From positions 1-6,773 of the forward strand of contig JAUWLK010000150.1 of the NCBI GenBank assembly GCA_030613745.1: a DNA stretch of 6,773 nt. Direction: 5' to 3'. The DNA is from Flavobacteriaceae bacterium (GTDB lineage: Bacteria > Bacteroidota > Bacteroidia > Flavobacteriales > Flavobacteriaceae). How positions within the stretch are numbered: position 1 is the stretch's first letter; every line of letters starts with the position of its first letter. The notes under the pieces were generated by a model that saw only the letters and a list, made by a program, of their open reading frames with translations, searched no databases and was not told the origin of the DNA. The position numbers and the translations under genes were made by a program. Below, piece by piece: positions 1-5,367 of this stretch.

Positions 1-751
1 TAACAGATGTCAAAATTGCTTCATGATCCATTGGTTTAACAGTGCGTAAATCAATTATCTCTACAGATATCCCTTCTTTTTCTAATATTTCAGCAGCTTT
101 AAAAGCTTCTTTAATAATTTTGCCAAAAGTAACTATCGTAACATCGGTACCTTCTCTTTTAATATCAGCAACACCTATTGGTAATATATATTCACCATCT
201 GGTACTTCGCCTTTATCTCCATACATTTGCTCAGACTCCATAAAAATTACAGGATCATCATCACGTATAGCTGCTTTTAATAAACCTTTTGCATCATATG
301 GATTAGAAGGAACTATCACTTTTAAACCTGGAGTATTTGCAAACCAATTTTCAAATGATTGTGAATGGGTAGCTCCTAATTGTCCAGCAGAACCTGTCGG
401 TCCTCTAAAAACAATAGGGCAATTGAATTGACCACCTGACATTTGACGAATTTTTGCTGCATTATTAATAATCTGATCTATACCAACCAATGAAAAATTA
501 AAGGTCATATATTCAACAATTGGTCTATTCCCATTCATAGCAGATCCCACTGCTATTCCTGAAAATCCTAATTCAGCAATTGGAGTATCAATAACTCTTT
601 TAGAACCAAATTCATCTAACATTCCTTTTGAAGCTTTATAAGCGCCATTGTATTCAGCAACTTCCTCGCCTAATAAATATACAGATTCATCTCTGCGCAT
701 TTCTTCACTCATCGCTTCGGCTATAGCCTGTCTAAATTGTATTTCTCTCAT
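1..751 (-). CDS. pdhB: Pyruvate dehydrogenase E1 component, beta subunit (3' end missing)
   Basis: E1-beta pairs with E1-alpha to form the thiamine-diphosphate enzyme that decarboxylates pyruvate and passes the acetyl group to the lipoyl arm of E2, feeding acetyl-CoA to the TCA cycle in the cytoplasm. The reverse strand is open from ATG at 751-749 to the window edge: 250 codons plus one base, against a usual length near 325. The transketolase-like pyrimidine-binding domain fills residues 1-175 (LLGEEVAEYNGAYKASKG at 26-43, TPIAELGFSG at 56-65, EYMTFNFSL at 80-88, GPTGSAGQLGATHSQ at 117-131). Glu60 in TPIAE matches the glutamate that activates the cofactor. The C-terminal transketolase domain begins near 190 (DVTIVTFG 203-210, DLRTVKPMD 234-242). 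The start gives the standard MREIQFRQAI N-terminus. Branched-chain keto-acid E1-beta is the nearest alternative family, but the sequence reads as the Pdh type. No E1-alpha or E2 gene is visible here. The gene is divergent from etfB. Confidence 0.95.
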   Translation of the reverse strand, partial: MREIQFRQAIAEAMSEEMRRDESVYLLGEEVAEYNGAYKASKGMLDEFGSKRVIDTPIAELGFSGIAVGSAMNGNRPIVEYMTFNFSLVGIDQIINNAAKIRQMSGGQFNCPIVFRGPTGSAGQLGATHSQSFENWFANTPGLKVIVPSNPYDAKGLLKAAIRDDDPVIFMESEQMYGDKGEVPDGEYILPIGVADIKREGTDVTIVTFGKIIKEAFKAAEILEKEGISVEIIDLRTVKPMDHEAILTSV

Positions 752-770
752 TCTTTAGTATTATAGGTTT

Positions 771-779
771 GCAAAAATA
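771..779 (-). promoter_or_regulatory. Candidate -7 element for pdhB
   Basis: Read on the minus strand, positions 779-771 are TATTTTTGC, a full match to the Bacteroidota -7 consensus TAnnTTTGY. It lies 19 bases before the pdhB start codon, which would give a short leader. No convincing -33 TTTG is seen at the usual 17-23 base distance, so the call rests on the -7 element and its position in a 207-base divergent spacer (752-958). That spacer otherwise shows only AT-rich sequence. Confidence 0.42.
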
Positions 780-958
780 AATATTTTCATCGAATTCTAT
801 TAGAAGATAATGTATAATTTTAAGTTTAAGTTAAAACTATGACACTTTCTTACAAATAATTTTAATTTAAAAAATATTTACTATGCGTGCATAATATATT
901 AAAAATATTTCTTAAATTCGTAACTTTAAAAGTTATATTAACTATTTAGTATATAAAA

Positions 959-1705
959 ATGAAAATATTAGTTTGTATTAGTCATGTACCTGACACAACT
1001 TCAAAGATTAATTTCACAGATAATGACACTAAATTTGATACCAATGGTGTACAATATGTTATTAATCCTTATGATGAATTTGTGTTAACTCGTGCAATGT
1101 GGTTTAAAGAAAAACAAGGTGCAACAATTACTGTAATTAATGTTGGTAACGCATCTTCAGAGCCAACTTTACGCAAAGCATTAGCTATAGGAGCTGATGA
1201 TGCTATTAGAGTAAATGCAGAAGCAACTGATGGATTTTTTGTTGCAAAACAATTAGCCGAAGTTATTAAAAATAATAATTATGATTTGATACTTGCCGGA
1301 AAAGAATCCATTGATTATAATGGAGGTATGGTACCAGGAATGACCGCTTCACTGTTAGGATACAATTTTGTTAATGCAAATATTGGTCTGGAAATTAATG
1401 ATAACACAGCAACTATCTTTCGTGAAATTGATGGTGGTAAAGAAACTTTATCTGCAAATTTACCTTTGGTAATTGCCGGTCAAAAAGGTATTGTTGAAGA
1501 AAAAGATTTAAGAATTCCTAATATGCGTGGCATCATGATGGCTCGTAAAAAACCATTACAAGTTGTTGAACCTGTTGCATTTGAAGCAACAACGGAAATC
1601 AAGAGTTTTGAAAAACCAGAAACAAAATCGGCTTGTAAAATGATTGATGCTGATAATGTTGAAGAATTAATCAACTTATTACACAACGAAGCAAAAGTAA
1701 TTTAG
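959..1705 (+). CDS. etfB: Electron transfer flavoprotein, beta subunit (EtfB/FixA)
   Basis: EtfB joins EtfA in a cytoplasmic heterodimer that carries electrons from acyl-CoA and other flavin dehydrogenases to ETF:quinone oxidoreductase. In the family the beta subunit holds an AMP (or a second FAD in bifurcating types). The 248-residue length is normal. Landmarks are the N-terminal MKILVCISHVPDT (1-13), INPYDEFVLTRAM (36-48 region), LRKALAIGADDAIRV (71-85), DLILAGKESIDYNGG (109-123), and the C-terminal block LPLVIAGQKGIVEEKD (168-183) ending in ARKKPLQVVEP (195-205). This last block corresponds to the ETF-beta signature region. The start is set by the canonical N-terminus; no ribosome site is visible in the AT-rich leader. 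It precedes etfA by 120 bases and is presumably co-transcribed with it. A weak -7-like TAACTTTA (921-928) lies upstream without a -33 partner. It resembles the ordinary non-bifurcating type, but I cannot settle that by eye. Confidence 0.96.
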   Translation: MKILVCISHVPDTTSKINFTDNDTKFDTNGVQYVINPYDEFVLTRAMWFKEKQGATITVINVGNASSEPTLRKALAIGADDAIRVNAEATDGFFVAKQLAEVIKNNNYDLILAGKESIDYNGGMVPGMTASLLGYNFVNANIGLEINDNTATIFREIDGGKETLSANLPLVIAGQKGIVEEKDLRIPNMRGIMMARKKPLQVVEPVAFEATTEIKSFEKPETKSACKMIDADNVEELINLLHNEAKVI

Positions 1706-1720
1706 TCGAAAAACTAAATT

Positions 1721-1741
1721 ATTCCGAACTTGTTTCGGAAT
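1721..1741. repeat. Palindromic intergenic hairpin between etfB and etfA (left unit)
   Basis: ATTCCGAA (1721-1728) and TTCGGAAT (1734-1741) form a perfect 8-bp stem with a 5-base loop, CTTGT. No T-tract follows, so it is not a standard intrinsic terminator. The form GAACTTGTTTC inside matching outer bases is one I recognise from dispersed short palindromic repeats in Bacteroidota intergenic spacers. That recognition is from memory and was not searched. Within a transcript it could stabilise the upstream etfB end or set the ratio of the two subunits. Confidence 0.6.
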
Positions 1742-1771
1742 CTTATGAATAATAAATGAAATAAAATAACA

Positions 1772-1809
1772 TATCCTGAAATAATCCCGAAAGCTTTCGG
1801 AACAGGATA
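1772..1809. repeat. Palindromic intergenic hairpin between etfB and etfA (right unit)
   Basis: An outer stem, TATCCTG (1772-1778) with CAGGATA (1803-1809), encloses an inner 14-base perfect palindrome, CCGAAAGCTTTCGG (1787-1800). Eight unpaired bases lie on the left side between the stems and two on the right. The core CCGAA/TTCGG is shared with the hairpin at 1721-1741, so the two together look like one compound repeat filling the spacer. It ends 16 bases before the etfA ATG and could affect ribosome access. An A-rich, T-poor 3' flank argues against a terminator. Confidence 0.58.
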
Positions 1810-1825
1810 ATAAAAAAATAAATAT

Positions 1826-2791
1826 ATGTCTGTTTTAGTTTTTGCCGATAATTCGGAAGGAAAATTTAAAAAAACTGCTTTTGAAGTTACTTCTTATGGA
1901 AAGAAAGTAGCCGAACAAGCACAAACAAATCTGGTAGTTTTAACCATTAATGGAAATGATGTTTCAGAATTATCTAATTATGGGGCTGAAAAAATATTAA
2001 AAATAAATGATGAAAAATTAATAAATTTTAATGCAAAGGCTTATGCTGATGCTATCAAACAAGCTGCCGAAAAAGAAAATGCTGATATTATTATCATTGA
2101 TTCAAACATCAATAGTTTATATCTAGCTCCTATTCTTGCTGTTAAATTAGAAGCTGGATATACTTCAAATGTAGTAGCATTACCTAGTTCTCTAAATCCG
2201 TTTACTGTAAAACGTAAAACTTTTTCAACTAAAGCATTTAATTTTACTGAAATTAAAACTGCAAAAAAACTTATTAGTTTATCAAAAAACTCTTATGGCT
2301 TAGTTGAAAATTCTGTAAAAGATAATGAAGAAGAATTTTCTCCATCTTTAAATGATGATGATTTTAATGTAACTTCAACATCAATAGATAAAACCAAAGG
2401 TAAAGTTACAATTGCTGATGCAGATATTATTGTATCAGGAGGTAGAGGATTAAAAGGTCCTGAAAATTGGGGAATGATTGAAGATTTAGCAGAAGTTCTT
2501 GGTGCAGCAACAGCTTGTTCAAAACCAGTTTCTGATTTAGGTTGGAGACCACATAGTGAACATGTAGGTCAAACTGGTAAACCTGTTGCCTCAAACTTAT
2601 ATATTGCGATAGGTATCTCGGGTGCTATACAACACTTGGCTGGTGTAAATGCTGCCAAAGTAAAAGTTGTTATAAATACTGATCCTGAAGCTCCATTTTT
2701 TAAAGCTGCTGATTATGGTATTATTGGAGATGCTTTTGATGTTGTACCTAAATTAACCGAAAAATTAAAAGAATTTAAAAGTAATCAATAA
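1826..2791 (+). CDS. etfA: Electron transfer flavoprotein, alpha subunit (EtfA/FixB)
   Basis: EtfA supplies most of the FAD-binding site of the ETF heterodimer, the mobile electron carrier between flavin dehydrogenases and the quinone pool. The 321-residue length is typical. Domain I (about 1-195) starts MSVLVFADNSEG. Domain II (about 196-315) holds the FAD site: SGGRGLKGPEN (204-214), SKPVSDLGW (232-240), VGQTGK (247-252), GISGAIQHLAG (263-273), NTDPEAP (284-290) and DYGIIGD (296-302). The alpha-subunit signature LYIAIGISGAIQH is intact; the following strand reads KVKVVIN, a mild departure from the usual I-x-A-I-N pattern. Between the domains (161-190) there is an acidic, Ser/Asn-rich linker. 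The start is supported by the standard N-terminus and by the A-rich leader. It lies downstream of etfB across a palindrome-filled spacer, and two hairpins follow it. Confidence 0.96.
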   Translation: MSVLVFADNSEGKFKKTAFEVTSYGKKVAEQAQTNLVVLTINGNDVSELSNYGAEKILKINDEKLINFNAKAYADAIKQAAEKENADIIIIDSNINSLYLAPILAVKLEAGYTSNVVALPSSLNPFTVKRKTFSTKAFNFTEIKTAKKLISLSKNSYGLVENSVKDNEEEFSPSLNDDDFNVTSTSIDKTKGKVTIADADIIVSGGRGLKGPENWGMIEDLAEVLGAATACSKPVSDLGWRPHSEHVGQTGKPVASNLYIAIGISGAIQHLAGVNAAKVKVVINTDPEAPFFKAADYGIIGDAFDVVPKLTEKLKEFKSNQ

Positions 2792-2806
2792 TAGGTATTA
2801 AACCTA

Positions 2807-2829
2807 AATCCCACTAAAAAAGCGGGATT
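2807..2829 (+). terminator. Probable terminator of the etf operon
   Basis: AATCCC (2807-2812) pairs with GGGATT (2824-2829). One A/C mismatch then allows CT/AG to extend the stem around an A5 loop. It starts 16 bases after the etfA stop codon, the expected place. The following bases (AGTTTGAC) are only weakly T-rich, so termination may be partial or rely on the second hairpin downstream. Confidence 0.55.
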
Positions 2830-2911
2830 AGTTTGACTAACTAAAAAATTGGAATTAATTTTTTAAAACTCATGAATAAAATCACATAATTTTAGTAAAT
2901 TGTGCCCTACA

Positions 2912-2965
2912 AAAGGCTGTCTAAATTTTTGGATGTAACAAGTCCTTTAATTTTAAACAGCCTTT
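2912..2965 (+). terminator. Long imperfect inverted repeat, probable second terminator
   Basis: AAAGGCTGT (2912-2920) is an exact reverse complement of ACAGCCTTT (2957-2965). After one mismatch a further TAAA/TTTA pairs, and a GGA/TCC pair lies near the loop, giving arms of about 22 bases. Eight T residues follow at 2975-2982, nine bases past the right arm. The hairpin closes the spacer between etfA and the next promoter, so it fits a terminator. Because the arms are longer than a simple terminator needs, it could also be a small dispersed repeat. Confidence 0.5.
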
Positions 2966-2983
2966 ATAGTTAAATTTTTTTTG

Positions 2984-3017
2984 TTTGTAATCCTTATTTA
3001 TTGTCAAATAAATTTGC
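2984..3017 (+). promoter_or_regulatory. Bacteroidota-type promoter for the nuclease-nupG-thyA operon
   Basis: TTTG at 2984-2987 serves as the -33 element and TAAATTTGC at 3009-3017 as the -7 element, a full match to TAnnTTTGY. The 21-base spacing is within the accepted range. Transcription would start about 5-8 bases after 3017 and leave a leader of roughly 25 bases before the GTG at 3047. It lies immediately after two terminator-like hairpins. This is the clearest promoter in the window. Confidence 0.6.
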
Positions 3018-3046
3018 AAATAAAATCATTAATTATAAAATTACTA

Positions 3047-3658
3047 GTGAGTTTAGTTAGATTAAATATAAAAGGTATTTCTTACAGTCAAACGCAAAGT
3101 GGCGCCTATGCTTTAGTTTTAAGTGAAGCAGATGGTGAGCGTACTTTACCAATAATCATAGGAGCTTTTGAAGCACAATCTATTGCAATTGCTTTAGAAA
3201 AAGAAATCAAACCTCCAAGACCATTAACACATGATTTATTTAAAACATTTGCCGACAGGTTCAATATCATTGTTAAACAAGTAATCATACATAAATTAGT
3301 TGATGGTGTATTTTATTCAAGTTTAATTTGTGAATGTGATAAAATTGAAGAAATTATTGATGCTCGAACTTCTGATGCTATTGCCTTAGCTACAAGATTT
3401 AATGCTCCCATTTTTACTTTTGAGAATATTTTAGACAAAGCAGGTATAATCCTTAAAATAAAAGATGAATCAAAATTAGAAAAATCAAAATTTAAAATAG
3501 AAGATCTTGTTGCAGATGTAATTGAAGAATCTTCTACTTCTTCTTTTAAGAATGAATCATTAGAAGATTTGCAAAAACAATTAGAAAAAGCTGTGACTGA
3601 TGAAGATTATGAATTAGCAGCAAAACTAAGGGATGCTATCTCTAATCGTAAAAAATAA
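3047..3658 (+). CDS. Bifunctional nuclease (BFN/DUF151) family protein with C-terminal UVR motif
   Basis: The protein has 203 residues. The BFN domain (about 10-138) shows ISYSQTQSGAYALVLSEADG (11-30), LPIIIGAFEAQSIAIALE (34-51), PPRPLTHDLF (56-65) and DARTSDAIALATRFNAPIF (105-123). A charged, Ser-rich linker (140-168) leads to a UVR motif, LEDLQKQLEKAVTDEDYELA continuing AKLRDAISN (172-200), the helical hairpin found in UvrB and UvrC. Plant members have DNase and RNase activity; bacterial function is little established. GTG 3047 is chosen because it yields the usual flavobacterial N-terminus (M)SLVRLNIKGIS. The frame is open back to a TTG at 2981, but that codon lies upstream of the promoter and the extra 22 residues have no family match. 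It is the first gene of the probable operon, 16 bases before nupG. A DNA- or RNA-related role is inferred from domains only. Confidence 0.9.
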   Translation: MSLVRLNIKGISYSQTQSGAYALVLSEADGERTLPIIIGAFEAQSIAIALEKEIKPPRPLTHDLFKTFADRFNIIVKQVIIHKLVDGVFYSSLICECDKIEEIIDARTSDAIALATRFNAPIFTFENILDKAGIILKIKDESKLEKSKFKIEDLVADVIEESSTSSFKNESLEDLQKQLEKAVTDEDYELAAKLRDAISNRKK

Positions 3659-3674
3659 AATCGAACTCTACATT

Positions 3675-4916
3675 ATGAATATAAAATTTCGACTAACCAT
3701 TTTAAATTTCTTTGAATTTTTTATATTTGGTTCTTGGTTAATTTCTCTTGGTGGTTATTTAGGAGGGCAACTTAATTTTTCTGGGGTTCAAATTGGAAAA
3801 GTGTTTATGACACTTGGTATTGCTTCAATAATTATGCCCGCCATCATAGGAATTATTGCTGATAAATATCTCAATGCTCAAAAGGTTTTTGGCATTCTAC
3901 ACATATTAGGAGCTGGTTTCTTATATTATTTATCTCAAACAAATGATTATGATACTTTTTTTTGGGTAATGTTAGGCTATTTAATGCTTTACATGCCAAC
4001 CATTGGATTAGCAAATGCTGTATCATATAGCATTTTAGATGATAATAAATTTGATGTTGTTAAAGTTTTTCCACCTATTCGTGTTTGGGGTACGATAGGA
4101 TTTATTATTGCAATGTGGGCAGTTGATTTTTTGGAATGGACACAAAGTCCTAACCAATTTTATTTCGCAGCTGCTTTCTCCTTGATGTTAGGTATCTATT
4201 CTTTTACACTGCCCAATGTTCCACTTTCAAAATCTGAAAACAAATCTTTATCACAACGTTTGGGGTTAGATGCTTTTGCATTATTTAAAAATTATAAAAT
4301 AGCCGTATTCTTTATATTCTCTATGCTTTTAGGAGTTGTATTACAAATATCAAATGCCTGGGCTTCAGAATTTTTAAGAAGTTTTACTGAAGGATTCCCT
4401 GATTCATTTGCTGTAAAACATTCAAATATATTAATATCACTATCACAAATATCAGAAACTGTATTTATTTTAACCATTCCTTTTTTCTTAAAACGTTTTG
4501 GAATAAAAATTGTGATGCTAATGAGTATGCTAGCTTGGTTTTTACGATTTGCCTTATTTGGCATTGGTAATCCAGAAGGTATTGGTTTAGGTTATTTAAT
4601 AATATCTATGATTGTTTACGGAATGGCATTTGATTTCTTTAATATTTCAGGTTCATTATTTATTGAAACTGAAACTGACAAAAAGTTTAGAAGTAGTGCT
4701 CAAGGACTGTTCATATTACTTACCAATGGTTTAGGAGCCTTAATTGGTGGTTATACCAGTGGTCTTATCGTTGACTCTTTTACAAATAATGGTATAAGAA
4801 ATTGGATGAGTATATGGTTAGTATTTGCTGCCTATGCTTTAATATTAGCTGTTATATTTGCTATACTATTTAAATATAAACACAAACCTGATGAAATTGG
4901 AGAAGTGAGACATTAA
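3675..4916 (+). CDS. nupG: NupG-type nucleoside:H+ symporter (MFS)
   Basis: This is an inner-membrane permease of 413 residues that, by family, imports nucleosides with protons. It parallels E. coli NupG (418 residues) along its length. It starts MNIKFRLTILNFFEFFIFGS, carries MFS motif A-like GIIADKYLNAQK (59-70), and then PPIRVWGTIGFI (133-144), LGLDAFALFKNYKIAVFFIF (196-215), SQISETVFILTIPFF (257-271), LAWFLRFALF (286-295), and YGMAFDFFNISGSLF (315-329) followed by SSAQGLFIL (340-348). Hydrophobic stretches are consistent with about 12 membrane helices split by a loop at 182-207. ATG 3675 is used because it matches the family N-terminus; an in-frame ATG at 3633 would overlap the previous gene by 26 bases. 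Spacing of 16 bases from the nuclease gene suggests co-transcription. Its neighbourhood with thyA fits a nucleotide supply theme. Exact substrates cannot be read from the sequence. Confidence 0.92.
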   Translation: MNIKFRLTILNFFEFFIFGSWLISLGGYLGGQLNFSGVQIGKVFMTLGIASIIMPAIIGIIADKYLNAQKVFGILHILGAGFLYYLSQTNDYDTFFWVMLGYLMLYMPTIGLANAVSYSILDDNKFDVVKVFPPIRVWGTIGFIIAMWAVDFLEWTQSPNQFYFAAAFSLMLGIYSFTLPNVPLSKSENKSLSQRLGLDAFALFKNYKIAVFFIFSMLLGVVLQISNAWASEFLRSFTEGFPDSFAVKHSNILISLSQISETVFILTIPFFLKRFGIKIVMLMSMLAWFLRFALFGIGNPEGIGLGYLIISMIVYGMAFDFFNISGSLFIETETDKKFRSSAQGLFILLTNGLGALIGGYTSGLIVDSFTNNGIRNWMSIWLVFAAYALILAVIFAILFKYKHKPDEIGEVRH

Positions 4917-4923
4917 AAGGGAA

Positions 4924-4951
4924 AAAGGTGAAAGGTTTTAGGTTAAGGAGA
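4924..4951 (+). repeat. Left heptad repeats (GGT type) flanking the four-helix-bundle gene
   Basis: Four consecutive 7-base units can be read: AAAGGTG, AAAGGTT, TTAGGTT and AAGGAGA. The 10-mer GGTTTTAGGT (4934-4943) is the exact reverse complement of ACCTAAAACC at 5343-5352. The repeats begin seven bases after the nupG stop codon and end 16 bases before the four-helix-bundle ATG. AAGGAG (4945-4950) resembles a Shine-Dalgarno site but is 17 bases from that ATG, too far for a normal one. Confidence 0.6.
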
Positions 4952-4967
4952 AAAGATAAATAATGAA

Positions 4968-5261
4968 ATGAGAGATTTTAGAAAACTTGATGTTTGGAAT
5001 GATGCAAGAAAATTAGTCAAAGAGATTTATCTAATTTCAAAGCAATTACCTGTAACAGAAAAATATGGTTTAATATCTCAAATTAACAGGTGTGTCATTT
5101 CAATTCCTGCAAATATTGCTGAAGGCTCAGCTAAAGATTCTCAAAAAGATTTTATTCGGTTTTTACAAATAAGTTTAGGATCGGCTTTTGAATTAGAAAC
5201 TCATTTAATATTATGTATGGATTTAGAATTTTTAAACAAAGAAAATATTTTAATAATATAA
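4968..5261 (+). CDS. Four helix bundle protein (S23/23S rRNA IVP family), apparently truncated
   Basis: The protein has 97 residues. Family landmarks are FRKLDVWNDARKLVKEIY (4-21), YGLISQINRCVISIPANIAE (33-52), and FIRFLQISLGSAFELETHL (62-80). This is the S23 family first found encoded within intervening sequences of some bacterial 23S rRNA genes; in Bacteroidota it occurs as free-standing genes. Family structures are small oligomeric four-helix bundles, and the molecular role is not established. The reading frame stops at 5259-5261 just after helix 3 (LEFLNKENILII), whereas full members usually run 115-130 residues with a fourth helix. Another frame stays open from about 5252 to a TAA at 5354-5356 and reads IINKIQQNKILAQL near its end, plausibly the displaced fourth helix. 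Inverted heptad repeats bracket the gene, and it sits alone between nupG and thyA. It may be an inserted, decaying cassette or a shortened functional form. Confidence 0.8.
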   Translation: MRDFRKLDVWNDARKLVKEIYLISKQLPVTEKYGLISQINRCVISIPANIAEGSAKDSQKDFIRFLQISLGSAFELETHLILCMDLEFLNKENILII

Positions 5262-5356
5262 AAAGTTCAAATTTTATAAAAAAGAATTTTATCATTAATA
5301 AAATACAACAAAACAAAATTTTAGCCCAACTATTAACCTTTGACCTAAAACCCTAA
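5252..5356 (+). pseudogene. Possible frameshifted C-terminal remnant of the four-helix-bundle gene
   Basis: Two codon positions out of register with the upstream gene, this frame is open for 34 codons to TAA at 5354-5356. It includes FIKKNFIINKIQQNK and AQLLTFDLKP. The segment INKIQQNKILAQL resembles the last helix of family members, which tend to have an I-x-x-I-Q-pattern helix here. A one- or two-base slip in the AT run near 5246-5258 would join the frames and restore a protein of about 125-130 residues. The final codons would be spelled by the right-hand repeats. The low complexity of the AT-rich DNA makes a chance open frame quite possible. Confidence 0.35.
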
Positions 5357-5360
5357 ACCA
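5333..5360 (+). repeat. Right heptad repeats (ACC type) flanking the four-helix-bundle gene
   Basis: Four consecutive 7-base units read TTAACCT, TTGACCT, AAAACCC and TAAACCA. They are in inverted orientation to the GGT-type array at 4924-4951, with an exact 10-base match (ACCTAAAACC, 5343-5352). The array ends seven bases before the thyA start codon, so it makes up most of the thyA leader. AACCTTTG (5335-5342) also differs from the -7 consensus by one base, but no -33 element accompanies it. Confidence 0.6.
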
Positions 5361-5367
5361 AAAATTC

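Noticed and set aside
42..431. A 129-codon plus-strand open frame
   Set aside because: It lies fully antisense to pdhB, whose protein is unmistakable; the translated product is Ser/Pro/Ile-rich with no family likeness.
921..928. TAACTTTA as a -7 element for etfB
   Set aside because: It misses the final G of TAnnTTTG and has no TTTG at -33; too weak in such AT-rich DNA to list as a promoter.
1480..1686. A 68-codon minus-strand open frame
   Set aside because: It is antisense to the C-terminal part of etfB and has no recognisable product.
1706..1825. A riboswitch or intrinsic terminator in the etfB-etfA spacer
   Set aside because: The hairpins lack T-tracts and no conserved aptamer core is recognisable; a dispersed palindromic repeat explains them better.
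3106..3288. A 60-codon minus-strand open frame
   Set aside because: It is the shadow of the conserved BFN domain on the opposite strand.
4292..4564. A 90-codon minus-strand open frame
   Set aside because: It is the shadow of nupG; membrane-segment codons on one strand often leave the other strand open.
5335..5342. AACCTTTG as a -7 element for a separate thyA promoter
   Set aside because: The first base departs from the consensus, no -33 element is found, and the bases belong to the heptad repeat array.
4924..5360. A CRISPR array or group II/diversity-generating element
   Set aside because: The repeats are only seven bases with no spacers, and no reverse transcriptase or template repeat is present, although the four-helix family is distantly related to DGR Avd proteins.
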